64,000 nt of DNA, taken from the NCBI RefSeq assembly GCF_030504645.1, contig NZ_JAUKWQ010000012.1, positions 62,001 to 126,000 of the forward strand, given 5' to 3'. The stretch is from Rhizobium oryzicola. Lineage in GTDB: Bacteria > Pseudomonadota > Alphaproteobacteria > Rhizobiales > Rhizobiaceae. This document shows, piece by piece, positions 56,843 to 64,000 of the stretch (its first letter is position 1; every line of letters starts with the position of its first letter). The position numbers were made by a program, and so were the translations under genes. The notes below the pieces were generated by a model. It worked only from the letters and a program-made list of their open reading frames with translations. It searched no databases and was not told where the DNA came from.

Positions 56843-56914
56843 ATGCGGCTTTCCGACAAGACGGATTACATCCTGCAGGTTACGCAAGTTCTTCCGCGGC
56901 TTGCGGCGGCTTGA
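56843..56914 (+). pseudogene. Possible Rrf2-type regulator remnant
   Basis: A 24-codon frame begins MRLSDKTDYILQV, which resembles the N-terminal helix of Rrf2 regulators (MRLxxKTDYxL), then runs into VLPRLAAA and a stop. No remaining helix-turn-helix is found. Likely chance or a decayed stub. Confidence 0.2.
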
Positions 56915-57021
56915 ATTGCGCGAGGCCAGCGCTAACGGATTAGTGACGGACGATTTTGGTGTTTGAAAAAGCAGTGCAAACATCTTACATGGTTTCGAAC
57001 GGGCAATGATGGAGTAGAGTC

Positions 57022-57228
57022 ATGGGTTCTTTTAGTGTGTGGCACTGGTTGATCGTTCTGGTCATCGTGCTGATCTTCTTTGGTCGCGGAAAGATCCCGG
57101 AACTGATGGGCGATCTGGCAAAGGGCATCAAGAGCTTCAAGCAGGGCATGTCCGAAGAGGAAAGCCGTGATGCAACGACGCCTGCGCCGACAAAGACGGT
57201 GGATCACAAGGCCGACGAAACCAAGTAA
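57022..57228 (+). CDS. tatA: Sec-independent translocase protein TatA
   Basis: 68 residues. Transmembrane helix HWLIVLVIVLIFFG, hinge RGKIPELMGDLAKGIKSFKQGM, then an acidic, polar tail. It forms the variable-size pore for folded twin-arginine proteins (CpdB in this window). A hairpin lies between it and tatB. Confidence 0.95.
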   Translation: MGSFSVWHWLIVLVIVLIFFGRGKIPELMGDLAKGIKSFKQGMSEEESRDATTPAPTKTVDHKADETK

Positions 57229-57238
57229 TCATCAGGGA

Positions 57239-57263
57239 CCACGCCCGCTGCGCGGGCTCGTGG
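57239..57263 (+). other. Hairpin between tatA and tatB
   Basis: CCACG-CCCGC pairs with GCGGG-CT-CGTGG around TGC, ten bases after the tatA stop, with no T-tract. Probably a structure that protects the tatA mRNA or reduces read-through. Confidence 0.55.
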
Positions 57264-57273
57264 AGCATTTTGC

Positions 57274-58098
57274 ATGTTTGATATCGGCTGGACGGAGCTT
57301 CTGGTTATCGCGATCGTGCTGATCGTCGTTGTCGGACCAAAGGATCTGCCGCCGATGTTGCGCGCCTTCGGCAAGATGACGTCGAACCTGCGCAAGATGG
57401 CATCGGACTTCCGTACACAATTTGATCAGGCTCTTCGCGAAGCCGATATGGATGACGTTCGGCAGACGATTTCGGATGCGCAGCGCTTCCATCCGGCAAA
57501 TGCCATCCGCGAGGCGATCAACCCGTTGAAGCAGATGGGCGAGGAAATTCGCTCAGATCTCAATCGGGCCACCGCCGCGCCGGAAGCGCCTGTCGAGCAG
57601 CATGCCGCGTTGCCTTCCGAAAGCCTGCCGCCTCTCGGCACCGCTTCCGCGACTGGTCCGACGGCGACCGCACCTGCAACGCCTGCATCGCAACCGGCTA
57701 CAGTCGCTACGGCTCCCGCGGCTGCAACAGCCGCTACGCCCGTGACGGCTGCGGCAAGTGCGCCGGCAACATCCGCACCGGCTTCCGGGCCCGTCGAGGA
57801 TGCCAAGGCGAAGAAGCCACGCGCGCCCCGCAAGCCGAAGGTCGCCGAAGTATCCGTTGTCACGGCTGAACCGGTCGCCGAAGCTGCGCCGGCTGTCAAA
57901 CGGACGAGAGCAGCGAAAGTGGCATTGGTGGAAGATGCGACGCCTGTTGCTGTCGCTTCAGTTGAAGCAAAGCCGAAGCGTGCCCGCACGCCGAAGGTCG
58001 TCGCAAGCTCCTCCGAGGCGGTGAAGGCCGAAAAAACATCCGTTGCCGCGGCGCCCCGCAGCCGTAAAAAGATCGAGACGCCCAAGGATGAAGCATGA
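57274..58098 (+). CDS. tatB: Sec-independent translocase protein TatB
   Basis: 274 residues. TatB N-terminus MFDIGWTELLVIAIVLIVVVGPKDLPPML, an amphipathic helix (MTSNLRKMASDF), then a long Ala/Pro/Lys-rich tail (about residues 105-274), longer than the typical 170-residue TatB but common in alphaproteobacteria. With TatC it recognises twin-arginine signals. Confidence 0.94.
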   Translation: MFDIGWTELLVIAIVLIVVVGPKDLPPMLRAFGKMTSNLRKMASDFRTQFDQALREADMDDVRQTISDAQRFHPANAIREAINPLKQMGEEIRSDLNRATAAPEAPVEQHAALPSESLPPLGTASATGPTATAPATPASQPATVATAPAAATAATPVTAAASAPATSAPASGPVEDAKAKKPRAPRKPKVAEVSVVTAEPVAEAAPAVKRTRAAKVALVEDATPVAVASVEAKPKRARTPKVVASSSEAVKAEKTSVAAAPRSRKKIETPKDEA

Positions 58099-58931
58099 CC
58101 GGCGAAACTGAAGACAAGCCCCAGCCGCTCATCGAGCATCTGATGGAATTGCGCACGCGGCTGATCTGGTCGCTGGTTGCGTTTTTCCTGGCGTTCCTGG
58201 TTTGCTTCTTCTTTGCGAAGCAGCTCTTCAACCTGCTCGTGATTCCCTACAAATGGGCCGTGATCTGGGCGCACCTGGACGTCGCGAAATCGGAACTGAT
58301 CTACACCGCGCCGCAGGAATTCTTCTTCACGCAGGTGAAGGTGGCCATGTTCGGCGCGCTGGTCATCTCCTTCCCGATCATCGCTTCGCAAATCTACAAG
58401 TTCGTCGCGCCCGGCCTCTACAAGAACGAGCGCGCGGCCTTCCTGCCCTTCCTGATTGCCTCGCCGGTGCTGTTCATTATGGGCGGCGCGCTCGTGTATT
58501 TCTTCTTCACGCCCATGGTCATGTGGTTCTTCCTGGCCATGCAGCAGGCGCCTGGGCAGGGGGAAGTGGCGATCTCGCTGATGCCGAAGGTTTCGGAATA
58601 TCTCAGCCTGATCACGACGCTCGTTGTGTCCTTCGGACTTGTCTTCCAGCTTCCTGTCATCACCACGCTTCTGGCGCGTGTCGGCCTGCTCACCAGCACA
58701 TGGCTGCGAGAGAAGCGTAAATATGCCATCGTTCTGGCCTTCGTGGTCGCAGCAGTGCTGACACCGCCAGACCCGATGTCCCAGATCGGCCTTGCGCTGC
58801 CGACGATCCTTCTCTACGAGATTTCCATCTATGCGGCACGACTCGTGGAGCGCAAGCGCGCGACTGAAGAAGCTGCAGCCGTGACGGAAACCTCTTCCGC
58901 CATCACGAAGTCTGATGAGTCCTCATCCTAA
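58095..58931 (+). CDS. tatC: Sec-independent translocase protein TatC
   Basis: 278 residues, six membrane helices. HLMELRTRLIWSL opening, the conserved FFFTPM and AAVLTPPDPMSQIGLALP segments. It binds the signal peptide. ATG overlaps the tatB stop (ATGA), so the two are coupled. A weak GGCCGG/CCGGCC hairpin follows (58953-58974). Confidence 0.96.
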   Translation: MTGETEDKPQPLIEHLMELRTRLIWSLVAFFLAFLVCFFFAKQLFNLLVIPYKWAVIWAHLDVAKSELIYTAPQEFFFTQVKVAMFGALVISFPIIASQIYKFVAPGLYKNERAAFLPFLIASPVLFIMGGALVYFFFTPMVMWFFLAMQQAPGQGEVAISLMPKVSEYLSLITTLVVSFGLVFQLPVITTLLARVGLLTSTWLREKRKYAIVLAFVVAAVLTPPDPMSQIGLALPTILLYEISIYAARLVERKRATEEAAAVTETSSAITKSDESSS

Positions 58932-59024
58932 CCCGGCAGACTAAACTTAGATCGGCCGGATACCTTTGCCGGCCCTTCCTGCGAGATGGAAGTTCCGGCG
59001 TCACAACGAAGACCTGGAACGACC

Positions 59025-60308
59025 ATGCTTGATATCAAGTGGATACGCGACAACCCAGCTGCCCTCGACGAGGCTTTGAAGAAGCGCGGTGCAGAACCGC
59101 AGGCCGATGCCATCATCGCGCTGGATGAGACCCGCCGATCCGTTATCCAGAAGCTTCAGGACATGCAGTCCCGCCGCAACGCCGCCTCCAAGGAGATCGG
59201 CGCTGCCATGGCGAAGAAGAACACCGAGCTTGCCGAGAAGCTGAAGGCGGAAGTGGCCAACATCAAGGACACCATGCCGGCGCTCGAACAAGAAGAGCGT
59301 GAGGCGGTGGCCGCACTCGACGATGTTCTGTCCCGCGTTCCCAATATTCCGTTCGAAGATGTTCCGGTCGGTAAGGACGAACACGACAATGTCGTCGCGC
59401 GCGTCGTCGGCGAAAAGCCGCGCTGGAACCACACGCCGAAGGAACACTTCGATATTGGCGAAGCGCTGGGCTACATGGATTTCGAGCGTGCTACCAAGCT
59501 ATCCGGCGCCCGCTTTACCGTTCTCACCAGCCAGCTTGCAAAGCTCGAGCGTGCTCTCGGTCAGTTCATGTTGGACCTCCACACGACCGAGCACGGCTAC
59601 ACGGAAGTCTCGTCGCCGCTGATGGTGCGTGATGAGGCCATGTACGGCACCGGCCAGCTGCCGAAATTTGCCGAGGACCTGTTCAAGACTACCGATGGCC
59701 GCTGGCTGATCCCCACAGCCGAGGTCACGCTGACCAATCTGGTGTCGGGTGAGATCCTGGATCAGGAAAAGCTGCCTCTGCGCTTTACGGCGCTGACGCC
59801 ATCCTTCCGCTCTGAAGCCGGTTCTGCCGGTCGCGACACGCGCGGCATGCTGCGCCAGCACCAGTTCTGGAAGTGCGAGCTTGTCTCGATCACCGATGCG
59901 GAAAGCTCGATTGCCGAACATGAGCGCATGACCGCCTGTGCCGAAGAAGTGCTGAAGCGGCTCGGGCTGCATTTCCGCACCATGACGCTCTGCACGGGTG
60001 ACATGGGCTTTGGCGCCCGCAAGACCTATGATCTGGAAGTCTGGCTGCCGGGGCAGAATACCTATCGCGAAATCTCCTCCTGCTCCGTCTGCGGTGACTT
60101 CCAGGCGCGTCGCATGAATGCGCGCTATCGCGGCAAGGACGATAAGAGTCCGAAGTTTGTTCATACGCTGAATGGTTCCGGTACCGCTGTCGGCCGCTGC
60201 CTGATCGCGGTTCTCGAAAACTATCTGGAAGAAGACGGTTCGGTCACAATTCCGGACGTGCTTCTGCCCTACATGGGTGGCCTGAAAAAGATCGAACGGG
60301 CCGCCTGA
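59025..60308 (+). CDS. serS: Seryl-tRNA synthetase
   Basis: 427 residues, class II. N-terminal coiled-coil arm (EALKKRGAEPQAD, LQDMQSRRNAASKEIG), motif 2 FRSEAGSAGRDTRGMLRQHQF (read in two parts), and motif 3 GTAVGRCLIAVLENY. Start 59025 opens MLDIKWIRDNP, the usual first residues. 93 bases after tatC. Confidence 0.96.
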   Translation: MLDIKWIRDNPAALDEALKKRGAEPQADAIIALDETRRSVIQKLQDMQSRRNAASKEIGAAMAKKNTELAEKLKAEVANIKDTMPALEQEEREAVAALDDVLSRVPNIPFEDVPVGKDEHDNVVARVVGEKPRWNHTPKEHFDIGEALGYMDFERATKLSGARFTVLTSQLAKLERALGQFMLDLHTTEHGYTEVSSPLMVRDEAMYGTGQLPKFAEDLFKTTDGRWLIPTAEVTLTNLVSGEILDQEKLPLRFTALTPSFRSEAGSAGRDTRGMLRQHQFWKCELVSITDAESSIAEHERMTACAEEVLKRLGLHFRTMTLCTGDMGFGARKTYDLEVWLPGQNTYREISSCSVCGDFQARRMNARYRGKDDKSPKFVHTLNGSGTAVGRCLIAVLENYLEEDGSVTIPDVLLPYMGGLKKIERAA

Positions 60309-60315
60309 GGACAAG

Positions 60316-61083
60316 ATGCGCATCCTGCTGACCAATGATGACGGTATCCATGCAGAGGGCCTGGCGGCCCTCGAGCGGATTGCCCGAACGCTGACGGACG
60401 ATGTCTGGGTCGTCGCGCCCGAGACTGACCAGAGCGGGCTTGCGCATTCCGTTACTCTGTCTGAACCGCTGCGGTTGCGACAGGTGGGTGAGAAACGATT
60501 TGCGCTGCGCGGTACGCCCACTGACTGCGTTATCATGGGCATCCGCCATGTGCTGGGCGGCAAGCCGGATCTTATTCTGTCGGGCGTGAATGCTGGTTCC
60601 AACATCGCCGACGATGTGACCTATTCCGGCACAGTTGCCGGCGCGATCGAGGGAACGCTTCAGGGCGTGAGATCGCTGGCACTCAGCCAGGCCGGACGCC
60701 GTGGCCCTCATGGTCGGTCTATCTCTTTCGATACCGCAGAACACCACGCGCCGGAGTTGATCGGACGGCTTCTGAATGCAGAGCTTCCCGCGGGCTCCTT
60801 CCTCAATCTGAACTTCCCGGCCTGCTTGCCGGAGGAAGTTGCCGGCGTTGAAGCGACGACGCAGGGACAAGCGGATTTTGCGCTGACGGTGGAAGAGCGC
60901 TTCGATGGCCGCAGCAATCCCTATTACTGGTTGCGCTATGGTGAACGTGTTGGTGACTTCCCGGCCAGCACCGATATCGGTGCCATAAGCCGGAACAGGA
61001 TTTCGGTCACACCATTGAAGCTGGACCTGACAGACTATTCGGTGCAGGATCAACTGGTCCGCGTATTGGGAGCCGCTGGTTGA
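60316..61083 (+). CDS. surE: 5'/3'-nucleotidase SurE
   Basis: 255 residues. Begins MRILLTNDDGIHAEGL (metal-binding Asp8, Asp9) and has ILSGVNAGSNIADDVTYSGTVAGA with Ser/Asn ligands and RGTPTDCV. It dephosphorylates nucleoside monophosphates in stationary phase. Seven bases after serS; overlaps the pcm start by 4 bases. Confidence 0.95.
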   Translation: MRILLTNDDGIHAEGLAALERIARTLTDDVWVVAPETDQSGLAHSVTLSEPLRLRQVGEKRFALRGTPTDCVIMGIRHVLGGKPDLILSGVNAGSNIADDVTYSGTVAGAIEGTLQGVRSLALSQAGRRGPHGRSISFDTAEHHAPELIGRLLNAELPAGSFLNLNFPACLPEEVAGVEATTQGQADFALTVEERFDGRSNPYYWLRYGERVGDFPASTDIGAISRNRISVTPLKLDLTDYSVQDQLVRVLGAAG

Positions 61084-61733
61084 AAACTGGCATGATCGAG
61101 AAGGAAGGTTTTGCCGCTCTGGTGCTGAGGCTCCGGGCGGAAGGGGTCACTGATCTCGACCTTCTGACGGCCTTCGAGCAGACACCGCGCACGCAATTCG
61201 TGCCCCCCCAATTCGCAAGCGATGCCTATTCCAGCCGCACCATTCCCATCGACTGCGGCTCCTTTATGGAAGGGGCCGATCTTGCGGCGAAGATCCTGTC
61301 CAAGCTGCAGGTGCGCCCCGGTCACCGTGTGCTGGAGATTGGCACGGGCAGCGGCTTTACGGCGGCCGTGATCGGGCGAATCGCCGAGCGCGTGCTGTCT
61401 CTGGAGCGGTATCGTACGCTGGTAACCGCCGCGCAGATTCGCATGGATGCGCTGGGCTTGCGCAACATCATCATTCGCCAGATGGATGGAAGCAGCGGTT
61501 TGCACGGGGAGGGCACCTTTGATCGCATCCTCGTTACGGCGGCTTTCAGCGCCATGCCGCGATTCTATGCGGATCAGCTCGTGTCCGGCGGCTCGATGGT
61601 GGCACCACTGATTCTCGAAGACGAGCGCTGCATGATGGTGCGACTGACAAAAACCGGTTCCCGTTTTGAACGGGAGGATCTTTTTCCTGTGCCGTATCTG
61701 CCGCTTGCATCCCATATAGCGCAGCACCTTTGA
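61080..61733 (+). CDS. pcm: Protein-L-isoaspartate O-methyltransferase
   Basis: 217 residues. RTQFVPPQFASDAY, the VLEIGTGSGFTAAVIG AdoMet motif and FDRILVTAAFSAMPR are the PCM signatures. It repairs isoaspartyl residues in aged proteins. TTG start at 61080 in the overlap TTGA with GGGAG seven bases before it; ATG 61092 is a weaker alternative. The surE-pcm-nlpD order is the standard one. Confidence 0.93.
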   Translation: MKTGMIEKEGFAALVLRLRAEGVTDLDLLTAFEQTPRTQFVPPQFASDAYSSRTIPIDCGSFMEGADLAAKILSKLQVRPGHRVLEIGTGSGFTAAVIGRIAERVLSLERYRTLVTAAQIRMDALGLRNIIIRQMDGSSGLHGEGTFDRILVTAAFSAMPRFYADQLVSGGSMVAPLILEDERCMMVRLTKTGSRFEREDLFPVPYLPLASHIAQHL

Positions 61734-61874
61734 CCATTTCAGACCGATCCGGACTTGCGGATTCATGGTTAGCAATTTCCGAAAAAATATCAGCAGAGCC
61801 TAAGGCTTTAACCGCACGGTAAGACTAACAGGCTTTAATGACTCCTACATTGGTTGCGTCGTGTGGGTTGAGTC

Positions 61875-63497
61875 ATGCGTTTGAAAAGTTCTTCTAAGGT
61901 TGGAAAGTCAGTCGTTCGCATCGCGGCGGCCGCTTTTCTGGCAAGCGCTGCTACCGGGTGCAGTTCCGACGCAACGCGCTTCTCTGGTCTGTTCTCCAAG
62001 TCGGATAATCTGACGACGGCCTCTATTCCGCAGAGGCAGGGTGCGGGTTCCTGGGGTCAGGCTCCGGTTCCGCAGTCGGATGTCGGTACCGGCGCTCAGC
62101 CGACCTACCAGGCATCGGCGGCCCAGCCGGCGCGAGCCTATCCGCCGGCACAGAGTTATCCGTCACCCGCACGTACGAGCGCTTCTCCAGCGCGTGTCGC
62201 ATCGGCGCCGGTGAGTGTTCAGCGTGCCGAGCTTGCTCCGCCTACGGCGGCGCCTCTGCCGACTCGCGATCCGCAGACCCGTAAGGAAGCGCTTGCGCAG
62301 CCGTTCCCGGGCAAGGTGGCTGCAGCCACCCCTCAGTTGGCAAAGCCGCAGCACGGCAATGCCGATAATGTCCTGACGGGTACAACTAAGGCTGTCCCCG
62401 GTCCGGGCTGGACGACGGTCAATGCGCCGACGGTGACCATGCGTCCCGGTGAGACGGCAGCCGTCCTGTCGCGCCGCTACGGCGTTCCGGAAAAGGAAAT
62501 CCTGGCTGCCAATGGTGGTTCGGTCCATCCGGGTCAGACCGTGGTCATTCCGAAGTTTTCTGCCAGCGGCAATGCCGCCAAGATGGCGGCGGGTGCCATC
62601 GATCTGCCGCGGGAAGGCGATCGCCCAGCACCGGGTCAGCAACAGAATGAGAAGGTTGCAGTTCTGCCCGGCGCGTCTGCATCCCGCGACAAGAACCAGG
62701 GTGAGGTCGGCAAGCTGACGCCTCCGTCTGGTGGCAAGCCTGTTCCTCCCGGTGGTACCTATGTGGTGAAGCCCGGCGATTCACTCGCCAAGATCGCCAA
62801 GGCAACCGGCGTTTCCGTCGATCAGTTGAAGGCTGCCAACAATCTCGGCGAAGGCAGTATCCGTGTCGGTCAGACCCTGAACCTCGGTGGCCAGGCGGCG
62901 GCAGACTCCGTCAAGACGGCATCCATCGTGCCGCCGGCCAAGCCCGCTGCTCGCGCTGCTGCAAAACCAGCGGCTGCGACGCCAAAGGCTGAACCCGCAG
63001 TCGCCCAGGCGCCTGCCAAGCCGGCTGCTGCCGAAAAGGCTCCGGCCGCGCAGACGCAGCAGGCAAGCTTGAGTGACGTGGAGAAGAAGGGTGACGACAG
63101 CCCGGCTCCATCTGCCACAGGCATCGGCAAGTATCGCTGGCCGGTCACAGGTGCTGTGATTGCCGGCTACGGCCAGAACGTCAACGGCAGCCGAAATGAC
63201 GGTATCGATATTTCTGTGCCCGAGGGCACCCCGATCAAGGCGGCTGAAAACGGCGTGGTCATCTATGCCGGCAATGGTCTGAAGCAGCTCGGGAACACGG
63301 TTCTGGTTCGCCACGACGACGGCAAGGTTACCGTCTACGGCCATGCCAACAATATCGTCGTCAGCCGTGGCCAGAAGGTTCAGCGCGGCCAGGCGATCGC
63401 GACGTCCGGCATGAGCGGCGATGCAAAGCGTCCGCAGGTTCACTTCGAAGTTCGCAAGGACGCGACGCCTGTGAACCCGATGACCTTCCTCGAATAG
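61875..63497 (+). CDS. LysM/M23 lipoprotein, NlpD/DipM-like amidase activator
   Basis: 540 residues. Lipobox AATGC near residue 29; Pro/Ala/Gln-rich linker; LysM repeat 1 about 185-225 (MRPGETAAVLSRRYGVP), LysM 2 about 295-340 (YVVKPGDSLAKIAKATGV); another Ala/Lys-rich linker; M23 (LytM) domain about 420-540. Of the usual zinc ligands the first His is Asn (RNDGIDIS for GxHxGxD), while GHAN and HFEVR are kept. As in E. coli NlpD it is likely catalytically inactive and activates cell-separation amidases. Downstream of pcm, as in relatives. Confidence 0.88.
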   Translation: MRLKSSSKVGKSVVRIAAAAFLASAATGCSSDATRFSGLFSKSDNLTTASIPQRQGAGSWGQAPVPQSDVGTGAQPTYQASAAQPARAYPPAQSYPSPARTSASPARVASAPVSVQRAELAPPTAAPLPTRDPQTRKEALAQPFPGKVAAATPQLAKPQHGNADNVLTGTTKAVPGPGWTTVNAPTVTMRPGETAAVLSRRYGVPEKEILAANGGSVHPGQTVVIPKFSASGNAAKMAAGAIDLPREGDRPAPGQQQNEKVAVLPGASASRDKNQGEVGKLTPPSGGKPVPPGGTYVVKPGDSLAKIAKATGVSVDQLKAANNLGEGSIRVGQTLNLGGQAAADSVKTASIVPPAKPAARAAAKPAAATPKAEPAVAQAPAKPAAAEKAPAAQTQQASLSDVEKKGDDSPAPSATGIGKYRWPVTGAVIAGYGQNVNGSRNDGIDISVPEGTPIKAAENGVVIYAGNGLKQLGNTVLVRHDDGKVTVYGHANNIVVSRGQKVQRGQAIATSGMSGDAKRPQVHFEVRKDATPVNPMTFLE

Positions 63498-63532
63498 ACG
63501 TTCCTCGACTTGTATTGCGTAAGAGGTACGTT

Positions 63533-63562
63533 GAAGAGCCCGGTTCGTCCGGGCTCTTCTCG
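63533..63562. terminator. Bidirectional terminator after the LysM/M23 gene
   Basis: An 11-bp perfect stem GAAGAGCCCGG/CCGGGCTCTTC with loop TTCGT lies between convergent genes; TCGTTGTATTT follows on the plus strand. Confidence 0.8.
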
Positions 63563-63583
63563 TTGTATTTGTCGCCTGCGGCT

Positions 63584-64000
63584 TTAGTCCCTGTCGATCG
63601 GCTTGCGCAGTCGGCCTGCGAGATCCTGGATATATTGCCAGGCGACGCGGCCGGAGCGTCCGCCGCGCGTGGTTGCCCATGCAAGCGCCTCGTGATGCAG
63701 TTGCTCGCGGGGCAGGCCCAGTGCGAAGTGTTCTGCATAGCCGTCGATCATGGTCAGGTAGTCGTCCTGGCTGCACTTGTGGAAGCCGAGCCACAGGCCG
63801 AAGCGGTCGGACAGGGATACCTTTTCTTCCACCGCTTCCGACGGATTGATCGCGGTCGACTGTTCGTTTTCCATCATGTGGCGGGGCAGCAGATGGCGGC
63901 GGTTGGAGGTGGCGTAGAACAGCACATTGTCCGGCCGTCCCTCGATACCGCCGTCCAGTGCTGCCTTCAGCGACTTGTAGGCGGTGTCGTCATGGTCGAA
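63584..64000 (-). CDS. DUF815 family P-loop ATPase (5' partial)
   Basis: The frame stays open to the window edge; only the C-terminal 138 residues are seen. The residues YKSLKAALDGGIEGRP, NVLFYATSNRRHL (AAA+ sensor 1 strand), EVSLSDRFGLWLGF-type segment and the C-terminal GRSGRVAWQYIQDL fit DUF815 ATPases. Function unknown; Walker A lies beyond the edge. Confidence 0.88.
   Translation of the reverse strand, partial: FDHDDTAYKSLKAALDGGIEGRPDNVLFYATSNRRHLLPRHMMENEQSTAINPSEAVEEKVSLSDRFGLWLGFHKCSQDDYLTMIDGYAEHFALGLPREQLHHEALAWATTRGGRSGRVAWQYIQDLAGRLRKPIDRD

Noticed and set aside
61808..61823. TTAA-N7-GTAAG before the LysM/M23 gene as a CtrA box
   Set aside because: Two mismatches from the consensus; too weak.

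Overview
The window is a chromosomal segment of an alphaproteobacterium of the Rhizobiaceae (Rhizobium/Agrobacterium/Sinorhizobium relatives). The evidence is an exoR gene beside xthA, a pstSCAB-phoU-phoB locus, a type III cellulose operon with bcsN and bcsK, a PopZ (DUF2497) gene before valS, a DUF982 protein, and the run dgt-argS-SPOR-nagZ-scpAB-tatABC-serS-surE-pcm-LysM/M23. Most genes are G+C rich with tight spacing. No IS element, prophage, CRISPR array or rRNA was seen.

Layout. 1-5.5 kb: the end of an OmpA-domain protein, hlyU, azoR divergent from a LysR gene, and a two-gene operon that pairs a Cache-domain sensor having no output domain with a pentameric ligand-gated ion channel (pLGIC). 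5.6-9.5 kb: a Tat-exported CpdB nucleotidase and an Lrp regulator divergent from alanine dehydrogenase. 9.6-11.5 kb: an A+T-richer islet with a CesT-type secretion chaperone coupled to a 460-residue protein that resembles a RasGAP domain. 11.6-16.6 kb: PadR, DUF1203, a sulfurtransferase-GNAT fusion, AlaX and CysK. 16.7-25.6 kb: the cellulose operon bcsN, bcsA, bcsB, celC, bcsK on the minus strand. 25.8-27.5 kb: small membrane and hypothetical proteins and tRNA-Asn. 27.5-33.6 kb: phosphate transport and control, with a Pho box before pstS and a PhoB paralogue whose receiver has lost its phosphorylation site. 34-37.4 kb: a soluble PAS chemoreceptor, DUF982, tRNA-Cys and small proteins. 37.6-44 kb: a Pcm-like methyltransferase, PopZ, ValRS and a FadL porin. 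44.6-64 kb: exoR, xthA, erpA-like, then the conserved housekeeping run, interrupted by a GGDEF gene between scpB and tatA.

Connections. The GGDEF enzyme could supply cyclic di-GMP to the PilZ domain of BcsA, and exoR adds a second exopolysaccharide control. PhoB and its degenerate paralogue probably share DNA targets. Tat export (tatABC) serves CpdB, which carries a twin-arginine signal and feeds phosphate scavenging.

The strongest candidates for something undescribed are the Cache-pLGIC operon (3316-5459) and the chaperone/RasGAP-like effector pair (9626-11486). Family calls come from reading motifs by eye; no database search was run.
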